Under the pieces are notes generated by a model. It saw only the letters and a list, made by a program, of their open reading frames with translations, did not search any database and was not told the origin of the DNA. This document shows positions 1 to 8,673 of a DNA stretch of 14,717 nt, piece by piece. Position 1 is the stretch's first letter. Each line of letters starts with the position of its first letter. The stretch comes from Prevotellaceae bacterium (GTDB lineage Bacteria; Bacteroidota; Bacteroidia; Bacteroidales; Bacteroidaceae). Position numbers and translations under genes: made by a program. The stretch is taken from positions 1-14,717 of the forward strand of contig QAML01000085.1 of assembly GCA_003150315.1 (NCBI GenBank), given 5' to 3'.

Positions 1-345
1 CTTCCAACAATATCGGCCTATTATTTTGTAGGGCTACAATCCAAGATTAATACAGAATTATAGCCCTATACGAAAGGACTGCTACATGAATAGATCGCTC
101 CATGAAAGGAGAACTACAAGCGTATATTACTGCCGTAAACCGCCACAGGGCAGGCTGTATCGCCGACTACTCCGCAGCCGGCAGATGCAGAGGAAGGGGC
201 GTGTCTGCAAAAGTCTTGGGAAGTCTCGTTCTGTCCGGGTCCGGGCTATTGCCGCATCGCGGAATAATCCCTAATATTGCACCGTCAATCGTACCTGCGG
301 ACCCGTCGGGAGCCGCAGGGTTTCTCTTTCGCTTCAAAATCTCCG
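1..345. other. leader region without a confident gene
   Basis: I see no gene I can support here. Two overlapping plus-strand frames are open (86-274, rich in Arg, and 102-383), but neither has a recognisable domain and the two shadow each other. Their Arg/Gly/Ser-rich composition is what GC-rich non-coding DNA gives. A short inverted repeat with 6-bp arms and a 2-nt loop lies at 26-39. The stretch sits directly upstream of the hairpin cluster at 346-449, so it may be part of the transfer-origin or leader region of the element. One of the two frames could still be a real short peptide; I cannot tell from the sequence. Confidence 0.35.
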
Positions 346-449
346 GCCCGCATTTGCGGGCAGCAAGTTGGGTTTTGGTTTAACCAAAACATTTCGGTTT
401 AACGGGTTAAACCGAAACCCCGCCGGGGAAATGCTCCGGTGTCGCATTT
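346..449. repeat. five consecutive inverted repeats, candidate oriT or structured leader
   Basis: Five non-overlapping hairpins follow each other with almost no spacing. They are 346-361 (7-bp arms, 2-nt loop), 372-390 (9-bp arms, 1-nt loop), 392-417 (12-bp arms, 2-nt loop), 418-428 (5-bp arms, 1-nt loop) and 429-449 (6-bp arms, 9-nt loop). All arms are perfect. The second and third share the half-site GGTTTAAC. Inverted repeats next to mob genes are typical of transfer origins, and relaxases recognise such hairpins. Here mobA lies about 2 kb away because the abiE pair sits between. Assignment as oriT is inference; a protein-binding array or an attenuator is also possible. Confidence 0.5.
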
Positions 450-522
450 TTCAAAATCAACATCACACAAAAATTCCAATGCGCTAAAGCTACACTTGTA
501 GTCAACAAATGTTCACTCCATA

Positions 523-551
523 TCATGGTAAAATATGAAATGATACCATGA
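523..551. promoter_or_regulatory. inverted repeat upstream of abiEi, possible AbiEi operator
   Basis: TCATGGTA at 523-530 is mirrored by TACCATGA at 544-551 across 13 nt, about 70 bases before the abiEi start. AbiEi antitoxins of characterised AbiE systems repress their own operon by binding inverted repeats in the promoter, so this is a natural operator candidate. A second small repeat, CTACA/TGTAG, lies at 490-501. Only the repeat itself is seen; binding is inferred. Confidence 0.35.
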
Positions 552-591
552 ACATAGATTGGGGAAGGTGGTGTAATCCTATTTTTTTGTT

Positions 592-599
592 TATATTTA
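592..599 (+). promoter_or_regulatory. weak -7 box before abiEi
   Basis: TATATTTA is one base from the Bacteroidota -7 consensus TAnnTTTG and lies 22 bases before the abiEi ATG. No convincing TTTG -33 element is seen at the expected spacing. Low certainty. Confidence 0.25.
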
Positions 600-621
600 C
601 GCAAATAAATGAAGTAATAAT

Positions 622-1395
622 ATGGTACATGGCAGAAAAATAAACTCATCTAAAATAAGCCTACTGATGCAGGACTATCCTAAAGGACTTGTATTGTTGT
701 CTGCATGGCTCGTATCACAAGGATATTCCCATGAGCTTCTGCTACAATACCGCAGAAGTGGTTGGTTACGTTCGATAGGCAAAGGCGCCATGCTGAAGTC
801 AGGCGATCCTCTGATACTCTCCGGTGCTCTTGCCGCTTTGCAGTCTCAGGCCCATATCGGCATCCATCTGGGAGGACGCTCCGCTTTGCAACAGCATGGT
901 GCCGCCCACTACCTGCAACTTGCGGCCTCTGATGTTTCTCTATTCGCTCCGGGAGGAACAAAATTGCCTCAGTGGTTTACGAATAACCAGTGGGATATAC
1001 CCCCTGTCGTATTTAAAAGTACATTATTCGATAATGACCAGATCGGTCTGACCGATTATCAGGATGCTGGTATCGAAATGCAAATCTCGGGGCCTGGGCG
1101 TGCCCTATTGGAATGCCTATCGTTGTGTCCTGATGAATTCCCGCTTGTCGAAGGTTATGAACTGATGGAAGGTCTTGCTACGTTGCGTCCTGATTCGGTG
1201 CAAGGATTATTGGAATCCTGCAAATCCATCAAAGCCAAGAGGCTGTTCCTGTATTTTGCCCAAAAGGCCGGTCACAGTTGGTTTAAATACATCGACACGA
1301 GCCGAATCGAACTGGGTACAGGCAATCGTAGTCTCGTCAAAGGAGGCGCATTGGTGCCGGAGTATAAATTAGTTTTACCAGAAGAATTAGCATAA
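622..1395 (+). CDS. abiEi: AbiEi family antitoxin / transcriptional repressor (type IV TA)
   Basis: The 257-residue protein resembles AbiEi antitoxins. It has an N-terminal winged-helix-like region (about residues 10-90, with YSHELLLQYRRSGWLRSIGKGA) followed by the AbiEi C-terminal domain (HIGIHLGGRSALQQHG, then an IEMQISGPGRALLECLSL stretch). AbiEi proteins repress the operon and counteract the AbiEii nucleotidyltransferase without binding it, which defines a type IV toxin-antitoxin pair used in abortive infection and element maintenance. The stop codon TAA shares its last base with the ATG of the next gene (TAATG at 1393-1397), so the two are translationally coupled. ATG 622 is the only sensible start. 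All five Trp codons are TGG. An inverted repeat at 523-551 may be its operator. Confidence 0.85.
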   Translation: MVHGRKINSSKISLLMQDYPKGLVLLSAWLVSQGYSHELLLQYRRSGWLRSIGKGAMLKSGDPLILSGALAALQSQAHIGIHLGGRSALQQHGAAHYLQLAASDVSLFAPGGTKLPQWFTNNQWDIPPVVFKSTLFDNDQIGLTDYQDAGIEMQISGPGRALLECLSLCPDEFPLVEGYELMEGLATLRPDSVQGLLESCKSIKAKRLFLYFAQKAGHSWFKYIDTSRIELGTGNRSLVKGGALVPEYKLVLPEELA

Positions 1396-2330
1396 TGAAG
1401 GATACTTATAAAAAACAGACATCCTTGTTGTTGGATATCCTGCCGGAGATAGCTAAAGAGGATGTATTCGCTCTACACGGCGGAACAGCCATCAACCTAT
1501 TCTGCTTGAATATGCCCCGACTGTCTGTGGACATAGATTTGACCTATATTCCGGCCAGTGGCGACCGAAATACTGATCTGCGGGAAATTCGATCAGCATT
1601 GGAACGGGTAAAAGCACATTTGGGTCAACGTATGCCATTTCTACATTTCGATGATCCGGAGCGTGCTGAAGAAGAGTTGAAACTCATTTGTTCATCCCGT
1701 GAGGCAACCGTTAAAATTGAAGTGAATCAAATTAACCGAGGCATTATCGGTGATACAGAACTCAGGGTGTTGTGCGACAAGGCTCAGGAAACTTTCGATA
1801 AATTTTGTGAGGTCAGCGTAGTTCCCCGTAAACAATTATGGGGAGGTAAAATCGTTGCGGCACTTGACCGGCAGCATCCCCGCGATTTGTTCGATATCGA
1901 GAATCTTCTACGAGGTACAGGTTACACTCCAGAAATTAAAGAGGGATTGATGTTCTTTTTATTGTGCAGTAAGCGTCCTGTGTCAGAACTACTAAATCCC
2001 AATATGCTTGATCACTCCGCAGTTTTGGAGAGCCAGTTCGGTGGAATGACCGATCATCCATTTGGGTACGATGAATACAAACTTGTAAGGGAGGAGCTGG
2101 TTAAAATAGTTAATGATTCACTGACGCCAGAAGATAAAAAATTCCTATTGGATTTCTCAGCAGGGAATCCGGATTGGACGGGAAGGGATTACAGTAGGTA
2201 TCCGGCTATAAGATGGAAACATCTCAATATTAATAAATTAAAAGAAAGCAACCCACGTAAATATGTCGATCAACTCGAAGAGTTAGAACGTATTTTGGGG
2301 ACGGATTCCGGACTGCATATGACAAAATGA
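1395..2330 (+). CDS. abiEii: AbiEii/AbiGii-type nucleotidyltransferase toxin
   Basis: This 311-residue protein matches the AbiEii family of DNA-polymerase-beta-fold nucleotidyltransferases (related to MenT), which modify an RNA target, tRNA in the characterised members, and stop growth. Motif GGT (29-31) is followed by SVDIDL (44-49), giving the G-G-T...S-x-D-x-D active-site signature. The later K152...DRQHPRDLFDIEN (158-170) is the conserved Lys/Asp block. It overlaps abiEi by one base, which fits co-expression with its antitoxin. It ends in TGA followed by A (TGAA at 2328-2331), the only TGA terminator in the window. If TGA were sense here, the frame would run 19 codons further to TAA at 2385-2387, just before mobA. 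Its three Trp codons are TGG. Confidence 0.85.
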   Translation: MKDTYKKQTSLLLDILPEIAKEDVFALHGGTAINLFCLNMPRLSVDIDLTYIPASGDRNTDLREIRSALERVKAHLGQRMPFLHFDDPERAEEELKLICSSREATVKIEVNQINRGIIGDTELRVLCDKAQETFDKFCEVSVVPRKQLWGGKIVAALDRQHPRDLFDIENLLRGTGYTPEIKEGLMFFLLCSKRPVSELLNPNMLDHSAVLESQFGGMTDHPFGYDEYKLVREELVKIVNDSLTPEDKKFLLDFSAGNPDWTGRDYSRYPAIRWKHLNINKLKESNPRKYVDQLEELERILGTDSGLHMTK

Positions 2331-2396
2331 AAGCCCTCTGTCAAAGCCAAATGTCTCAAATCGAATAAGCGATCATGGAAGCTCTAATGAATTTAT

Positions 2397-2861
2397 ATGG
2401 CCAAGATCACCAAGAAACCATCCCCGGCAGCAGATCCGGAAAAGAAATGAAGGGGTGGGCGCCGTCCCAAGCAGCAGGAAAATCTGCATTCGTACTATTA
2501 TGGATTCCGCCTCGACGAGCGGCAGAACATCGAGTTCGAAAGGCTCTATGAGCTATCGGGTGCCAAGACCAAATCGGAGTTCATCCTCTCGGCCATTTTC
2601 GATCGTCCGCTCAAAGTGGTTAGGATCGATAAAGGAACGATGGACTATTACGTGAAACTGACCAACCTGCAAAGCCAGTATAGGGCTGTAGGCGTGAATT
2701 ATAATCAAGTGGTTAAAGCCATCAATTCCGGTCTGCCGGAAAGGAAAGCCCTTGCGGCGCTTTATAAGTTGGAGCGGTACACGATGGAGCTGGTCAGTAC
2801 CAATAAGGAGATCCTGCATCTGAGCAAAGAGTTCGAGCAAAAATACCTGCGCGGGCAATAG
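2397..2861 (+). CDS. mobA: MobA mobilization accessory protein (ribbon-helix-helix), with in-frame TGA
   Basis: This frame gives 154 residues with the features of the small MobA protein of Bacteroides conjugative elements. It has a basic N-terminus with GGRRPKQQ, then YYYGFRLDERQNIEFERLYELSG...SEFILSAIFDRP, a ribbon-helix-helix-like segment, and a helical tail. Such proteins bind near oriT and help the relaxase. Codon 18 is TGA (2448-2450), inside the basic segment. Here the lost residue could be Trp, Arg (from CGA) or Gly (from GGA), so this site is weaker evidence for recoding than those in mobC. Read with standard stops, only an internal start such as GTG 2616 remains, which would delete the DNA-binding half. 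mobB follows after 44 bases. Stop is TAG. Confidence 0.75.
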
Positions 2862-2905
2862 AGAACCGGGATAAGAATACTGTGTATGTGTAATAGATAG
2901 AATGT

Positions 2906-4135
2906 ATGATCGCCAAGATAACCACAGGAGCATCCATGTACGGCGCCCTCGCATATAATCAGGAGAAGATCGACCGGGATACGGCCCGTGTGCTGGCATG
3001 AAGCCGTATCATGGAGCCTCCGGACGGTCCTCCCGGTATCGGGCATTGCATGCGCTCGTTTGAACCTTATCTGGAGGCTAACCACCGGGTGGAAAAACCG
3101 GTCGTGCATATCTCTTTAAACCCTTCGCCGAAAGATCACCTGACGGACGAACAACTGGAGCGAATCGCGCGGGAATATCTTAAAAAGCTCGGTTACGGAA
3201 ACCAGCCTTATATCATCTACAAACACGAGGATATCGGCAGGCCCCACCTGCATATCCTCACGACCTGCATCAACGAGCAAGGCCGCAAGATCAACGACTT
3301 TCAAATCTGGAAACGTTCATGGTCGATATGCCGCTATTTGGAACGCAAGTATGGCCTGCATCCGGCAGAGAAACAGGATTACGCTTACCGTCAGCCGCTC
3401 ACGGCGGTCGATTATCAAGCCTCCGATCTGAAACGGCAGATTGCAAGCATCGTAAAAGGTGTGCTGCAACAGTACCGTTTCCAGTCGCTCAAGGAGTTCA
3501 AAGCCGTGTTGGGGTTGTATCACGTTACCCTCGAGGAGATCCGCGGACAAGCGGCCGGCCAAGATTACGTCGGACTGGTTTATGCTGCCACGGACAATAA
3601 CGGCAACCGGGTGGGAATAGGAATCAAATCCAGCAGCATCGGCAAGGGAGCCGGGCTGCCGGCCTTGCAACGCAAGATCGGCAAGAACAAAGGCTGGATG
3701 AAAAAACATCCGCCTTCGCCACAGCTTCGGGCGACCATTGCAGAAGCCTTGCGGACTGCTCCGACGCAAGCGGCATTCGTATGTGATCTTCAAGCGCGAA
3801 ACATTGACACCGTGCTGTGGCGAAACGATGCCGGCCATCTTTACGGGGTTACTTATATCGATCATAACAGCCGCTGCGTGTTCAAAGGTTCGGCGTTGGG
3901 TAAAGAGTGTTCAGCAACAGCGATAAACAAACTGTATCACCCTTTAGAATACGGCGATACGCACTCTCTGGAACGAGAGGATCGACACACTGCTGTGGAT
4001 GGGATGTCACTTTCGGAGGCCATGCTCGACCTGTTTACCTTCGAATCGTACCCGCACCCATTCCTTGAAGATCTCGAGCCAAGAAACCCTTACGGCCGCA
4101 AAAAGAAAAAGAAGAAAAAAGGACAGCAATTGTAA
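2906..4135 (+). CDS. mobB: MobB relaxase / mobilization nuclease, with in-frame TGA
   Basis: The 409-residue product is a Bacteroidota MobB relaxase (PF03432-like), which nicks oriT and carries the strand into the recipient. The N-terminus MIAKITTGASMYGALAYN is the family's opening and contains the candidate catalytic tyrosines (Y12, Y17). The metal-binding motif KHEDIGRPHLH lies at 106-116 (HED and H-L-H). The C-terminus ends in a run of seven Lys. Codon 32 is TGA (2999-3001), between the tyrosines and the HxH motif. The standard-code frame would start at ATG 3011 and lose the tyrosine, giving a dead enzyme. The identity of residue 32 varies in my memory of the family, so Trp is not proven at this site. 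The four other Trp codons are TGG. Stop is TAA. Confidence 0.82.
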
Positions 4136-4210
4136 GCATAGTTGAAACAGTAACGACCGTTAATATGAATTTTATCAGTTGGATATAGCTTTTTAATCAA
4201 AATCTGGCTG

Positions 4211-4218
4211 TATATTTG
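4211..4218 (+). promoter_or_regulatory. Bacteroidota -7 promoter box for the fic gene
   Basis: TATATTTG matches the Bacteroides -7 consensus TAnnTTTG exactly and lies 25 bases before the fic ATG. A clean TTTG -33 box is not visible; only a T-run at 4190-4194 lies upstream. It suggests that fic, although placed between mobB and mobC, is expressed on its own. Confidence 0.5.
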
Positions 4219-4243
4219 TGAACTGAATATTTGAAATATTGCA

Positions 4244-5659
4244 ATGAGTAGTACACGTAATAAGAGTGTAGATTTGATTTATCTGCTCTATAATAATCCG
4301 CATACAGTTTTCCGACTGCGGGACATTGCCTTACTCACCGGAGAAAGCGATACCCTTAGACTGGGACAGCGGTTGAACTATTACGTGCGTACCGGACGCC
4401 TGCTCAATCCCCGCAAAGGGATATACGCTAAAGAGGGCTATAACCCGGAGGAGCTGAGCAATATCCTGTACTCTCCTTCGTATCTCTCGTTGGAATATGT
4501 GCTGCAAAAAGCGGGGGTCATATTCCAGTATGATTCCCGGCTGACGGCTGTCAGTTACTTAAGTCGCAGCATAGAGATCGACGGGCGTTCGTACCGTTAC
4601 CGGAAACTTAAAAATGAGATCATCGTCCAAACCGAGGGCATCCGGCAGACGGGAGTCATCCATATCGCAACTGCGGAACGGGCTTTTTTGGATATGCTGT
4701 ATCTGACTGACAATTATTGTTTCGACGATCTGAGTTTGTTGGAGAGGGGCGAAATAGAAAGACTGCTTCCCATATACGGTTCGAAAGCTCTCTGTGCGAA
4801 GGTGACGAAATGTTTTGATGAATATGATAAAAATATAAATAGTATGAAAGCAGTAGAGAATACATGGCCGACTATTCATAGGTTGACCGACGAGTATCGG
4901 AAACTTAATTTAACGGAATCCATCGATTACCGAAAGTTTTATATCTATTCGATTATCACCCATTCGACAGCCATCGAAGGCTCCACGCTGACCGAAGCAG
5001 AAACTCAGATGCTTTTCGACGAGGGTATCGCTGCCGGTAAGCCGATGGTGCAAAACTTGATGAATTTGGACCTGAAAAGCGCCTACGAGTTTGCGACCGA
5101 GATGGCGGAGAGGCAAAATGTACGCATAACTCCGGAATTGTTGAGAAGGTTCAATGCTCTGGTTATGAAATCCACCGGAGGCGAGATGAGTACAATGGGC
5201 GGCACGTTCAATACGGCGGCGGGAGATTTCCGTCTGTGCGGTGTAACGGCCGGTTATGGAGGTAAATCTTATATGAACTATCAGAAAGTTCCGCAGGCGG
5301 TAGATAGTATGTGTAAAATTCTTAATGACAAGTTGGCTCAGGCGTCATCTATGGAGGATATCTATAACCTCAGTTTCGATGCCCACCTGAATCTGGTGAC
5401 CATCCATCCGTGGGCTGACGGGAACGGCCGGACTGCCCGTCTGCTGATGAATTATATCCAGTTCTGCCACAGCCTGATTCCGACCAAGATACACCGACAG
5501 GACAGGGAAGCCTATATCAAGTCCCTGCAGGAGAGCCAAGATAGGGAAGATAACCGTCCGTTCCGGGACTTTATGGCCTCTCAACATGCCAAAACCCTGA
5601 AAGAGGAAATCGACGGGCACAAAAAATCGAATAAAAAGAGTTTCCGACTTATGTTTTAA
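4244..5659 (+). CDS. Fic AMP-transferase with AbiEi-like N-terminal domain
   Basis: This is a 471-residue two-part protein. Residues 1 to about 190 resemble AbiEi-type antitoxin/repressor proteins: a winged-helix-like start (VFRLRDIALLTGES, then VRTGRLLNPRKGIYAKEGY) followed by the AbiEi core (SLEYVLQKAGVIFQY; ATAERAFLDMLYL). From about 200 on it is a Fic domain. The active motif HPWADGNGR spans 388-396 (catalytic H388, D392, N394, R396). An upstream STAIEG (241-246) fits the inhibitory motif [ST]xxxE[GN] of class II Fic proteins, so the enzyme should be self-inhibited until activated. Fic enzymes usually transfer AMP to a Thr, Ser or Tyr of target proteins. The gene separates mobB from mobC, has a likely own promoter and ends 6 bases before mobC. 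Trp codons are TGG and there is no in-frame TGA. Confidence 0.85.
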   Translation: MSSTRNKSVDLIYLLYNNPHTVFRLRDIALLTGESDTLRLGQRLNYYVRTGRLLNPRKGIYAKEGYNPEELSNILYSPSYLSLEYVLQKAGVIFQYDSRLTAVSYLSRSIEIDGRSYRYRKLKNEIIVQTEGIRQTGVIHIATAERAFLDMLYLTDNYCFDDLSLLERGEIERLLPIYGSKALCAKVTKCFDEYDKNINSMKAVENTWPTIHRLTDEYRKLNLTESIDYRKFYIYSIITHSTAIEGSTLTEAETQMLFDEGIAAGKPMVQNLMNLDLKSAYEFATEMAERQNVRITPELLRRFNALVMKSTGGEMSTMGGTFNTAAGDFRLCGVTAGYGGKSYMNYQKVPQAVDSMCKILNDKLAQASSMEDIYNLSFDAHLNLVTIHPWADGNGRTARLLMNYIQFCHSLIPTKIHRQDREAYIKSLQESQDREDNRPFRDFMASQHAKTLKEEIDGHKKSNKKSFRLMF

Positions 5660-5665
5660 CCGACC

Positions 5666-7678
5666 ATGTCAGCCAACGAAACCATAGGACTGAAAAAGAA
5701 CCTCGACTTCATGCGGGCGCTCAGCATCGTCGTACTGCTGACGCACGTCTATTATTTCTGTTACCCGTTCTTTGATTCGCTGGGCTGAACGTTCGGCATC
5801 GTCGACCGGATCCTGCTGAACTTCCAGCAAAGCACGGGTTTCTACTCCTCGCCGCTCCATACGAAACTTTTCGCACTGTTGTTCCTCGCTTTCTCTTGCC
5901 TCGGTGTCAGGGGACGCAAGGATACATCCATCAGCTGAAGGCAAATCGGCATATATATGTCCGCTGGGTTGCTGCTGTATTTCGGCAGCGGTCTGCTGCT
6001 CTACCTGCGCTCCGCCTCGGGCGTGGTAACTATCTTCTATATCACGACGCTCGGGGCCGGATACGTGTTCCTCATGACTGCCGGGGTGTGGACCAGCCGG
6101 CTTCTGAAGAATAATATGATGGAGGACGTGTTCAACGACGAGAACGAGTCCTTCCTGCAGGAGACACGGCTGCTGACCAATGAATACTCGGTCAACCTGC
6201 CCACAAAATTCCTGTATCAGGGCCGGATGCACGACGGGTGGATCAATGTCGTCAATCCATTCCGTGCGACAGCGGTCCTCGGCACACCCGGTTCCGGGAA
6301 GTCCTATGCCGTGATCAACAATTTCATCAAGCAGCAGATCGAGAAGGGCTTTGCCATGTATATCTATGACTTCAAGTTCCCGGACCTGAGCGTCATAGCC
6401 TATAATCATCTGCTGCGCCACCGGAAAAACTATACCGTTGCGCCTAAATTCTACGTGCTGAATTTCGATGACCCCAGACGCAGCCATCGATGCAATCCGA
6501 TCAATCCGAAATTTATGAGCGATATCGCCGACGCCTATGAATCGGCCTATGTCACGATGCTCAATCTGAACAAAACATGGATCACTCGGGCCGGCGATTT
6601 TTTCGTCGAGTCGCCGATCATCCTGCTGGCGGCGATTATATGATTCCTGAAAATATACGATGGCGGCCGGTACTGTACCTTTCCCCATGCCATCGAGTTG
6701 TTGAATAAGAAATACTCGGATGTCTTCACCATCCTGACCTCATATCCCGAGCTGGAGAATTACCTCTCCCCGTTTATGGATGCCTGGCTCGGCGGGGCTC
6801 AGGAGCAGCTCCAAGGGCAGATCGCTTCGGCCAAGATTCCGCTTTCGAGGATGATCTCCCCGCAATTGTATTGGGTAATGTCCGGGGACGACTTCTCGCT
6901 GGATATCAATAACCCCGAAGAACCGAAAGTGTTATGCGTAGGGAATAATCCGGATCGGCAGAACATTTACTCGGCAGCCCTTGGACTTTACAATGCAAGG
7001 ATCGTCAAACTGGTCAATCAGAAGGGGCGACTCAAAAGCTCGATCATCGTCGACGAGGTTCCAACCATCTATTTCAGGGGACTTGACACACTGATCGCTA
7101 CCGCTCGAAGCAATAAGGTAGCCGTCTGCCTCGGGGCACAGGACTTCTCGCAGCTGGTCCGGGATTACGGCGACAAGGAGGCGAAAGTCATCCAAAACAC
7201 CATCGGCAATATCTTCTCCGGTCAGGTTGTAGGCGAAACGGCCAAAACCCTTTCGGAGCGATTCGGCAAGGTGCTCCAGAAGCGTCAGTCGATCAATATG
7301 ACCAAAGAAGACACCTCGACCAATATCTCCACTCAGCTCGACTCGCTGATCCCGGCCTCGAAGATTTCCAACCTGAGTCAGGGTACGTTCGTAGGTTCCG
7401 TATCGGATAACGTCGGGGAGAAGATCGACCAGAAAATTTTCCATGCCCAGATCGTGGTCGACAATGCGAAAGTGGCTGCCGAAACCAAACGTTACAAACC
7501 GATCCCTATCATCACGGATTTTACGGGATCTGACGGCAGAGACCATATGAAGGAGGAAATCGAACGCAATTATTATCAGATCAAAGCCGACGTGAAGCAG
7601 ATCATCGCCAGCGAGATGACACGTATCGAAAACGACCCTTCGCTGCGCCATCTTATCGAGGGGACTGCGCAGAATTAG
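5666..7678 (+). CDS. mobC: MobC coupling protein (TraG/VirD4-like ATPase), three in-frame TGA
   Basis: Read through three TGA codons this frame gives 670 residues, close to the length I recall for Bacteroides MobC/TraG-type coupling ATPases, which hand the relaxase-DNA complex to the mating channel. The N-terminus has hydrophobic stretches (about 15-35, 65-85, 95-140), as expected for a membrane anchor. Walker A GTPGSGKS is at 206-213 and Walker B IIVDE at 460-464. The TGA codons are 41 (5786-5788), 91 (5936-5938) and 326 (6641-6643). The last falls in LAAII-x-FLKIYDGG, where the family has Trp (IIWFLKIY); the first two also fall where I recall Trp in relatives. Five other Trp are TGG. With standard stops Walker A and B would be on separate fragments. 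Stop is TAG. Confidence 0.85.
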
Positions 7679-7711
7679 GTCATTTATTTTTTAATCCATT
7701 AATCGTTTATT

Positions 7712-8605
7712 ATGAAAGAAAAGAAAAAAACGGCGGGAGGCCCATGCTTCCCGTGGGTAGGTGGCAAACGCCGTCTGCTGCCCATCCTGAGCGAATCGTT
7801 ACCTGCAGACTTTGCCCGGATGGAAACCTATGTCGAACCCTTTGTCGGAGGTGGCGCCCTCTTTTTCTGAATTCGGCAGAATTTTCCGCAAGTGCGGTGT
7901 GTGATCAACGATTCGAACGAGCACCTGATCAACGTCTACCGCATGATCCGCGACCAGCCGCAGGAACTGATCCGGGCGCTTCTGGCCCTGCAGAGCTATT
8001 ATGGTGATCTGGCGGGGTATGAGCAGCGCAAGGAGTATTTCCTCGAGCAGCGTGCCCGGTACAATGCGGGCGGACTGGACGATTTGGTGCGGGCCGCACT
8101 GTTCGTCTTTCTGATGCGCACCTGTTACAATGCTCTCTACTCGGTCAACCGCAAAGGGGAGCTGAGCATGAGCTTCGGCAACTGAAAGCGCACGAACCTG
8201 CTGGATTGGGAGCTGATCATGGTCGACAGTCGGTTGCTTCAGGGCGTGGAGATCCTCGACGAGGACTACCGCCAATGCTTGCCGTATGCTTCGGAGCGGT
8301 CGTTCTTTTATTTCGATCCGCCTTATAAGCCGGTCAGCAGATCAGGCGGTTGTACGCCCTACATGCCGGACCGGTTCGACGATCCGGAGCAGATAGCTCT
8401 GGCCGGGTTCTGTGAGGAGCTCGACTCGATGGGCGTGAAGTGAATGCTTTCGAATTCCGATCCGAGGCAGAAGGACCCGGAGAACACCTTCTTCGATGAC
8501 CTGTACGCTCATTACAAGATCCGGCGCGTGAATATCTTCCGGAGTATCTGCTCGGTAGCCGCCAAGCGGGAGTTTGTCAACGAATTGCTGATTACCAATT
8601 ATTAA
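7712..8605 (+). CDS. D12-class DNA adenine-N6 methyltransferase, three in-frame TGA
   Basis: Reading TGA as sense gives 297 residues of a Dam/D12-type adenine methylase. FPWVGGKRRLL (13-23) and VEPFVGGGAL (41-50) form the SAM-binding motif, and DPPYKP (202-207) is the catalytic motif. FGN-x-KRTNLL and VK-x-MLSNSDP match conserved segments of the family. TGA codons are 53 (7868-7870), 158 (8183-8185) and 244 (8441-8443), all at positions where an aromatic residue, probably Trp, is expected. Two other Trp (FPW, LDW) are TGG. No frameshift is present and the frame ends at TAA just before a strong terminator. It follows mobC by 33 bases and probably belongs to the same transcript. The methylase may protect the element from host restriction or mark its DNA. 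Target sequence unknown. Confidence 0.8.
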
Positions 8606-8607
8606 AG

Positions 8608-8643
8608 AATAGATCGGGGTCAAATATTTGACCCCGATCTATT
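8608..8643. terminator. perfect 36-bp palindrome, bidirectional Rho-independent terminator
   Basis: A flawless palindrome (18-bp half-sites, centre between 8625 and 8626) begins 2 bases after the methylase stop. The stem core is GATCGGGGTCAAAT. On the plus strand the stem is followed by a T-rich run, and by symmetry an A-run precedes it, so it can end transcription both from the methylase side and from the convergent gene at 8674-8998. Folding into a hairpin would need a few central A/T bases as loop. Confidence 0.8.
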
Positions 8644-8673
8644 TTATTATCAATTTAATGTGGTCGTTATCGC

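Noticed and set aside
5666..5785. Acyltransferase-like membrane N-terminus (LDFMRALSIVVLLTHVYYF)
   Set aside because: In frame with the rest of mobC and similar to the MobC N-terminal membrane anchor, so not a separate acyltransferase gene.
5669..6688. 339-codon open frame on the minus strand
   Set aside because: It is the antisense shadow of mobC. Its peptide is Gln/His/Arg-rich without domain, while the sense strand has Walker motifs and family-level similarity.
6932..7651. 239-codon minus-strand frame, and similar ones at 3317-3865, 7799-8275, 12901-13419 and 13429-13980
   Set aside because: All lie opposite genes with recognised motifs or coherent protein sequence, and their products have the composition of reverse-strand shadows.
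2397..8605. Simple pseudogene decay of mobA-mobB-mobC-methylase
   Set aside because: Not fully excluded, but there are no frameshifts, no TAA/TAG at Gln codons and full family lengths over about 4.6 kb of these coding sequences; random decay would not hit only TGA.
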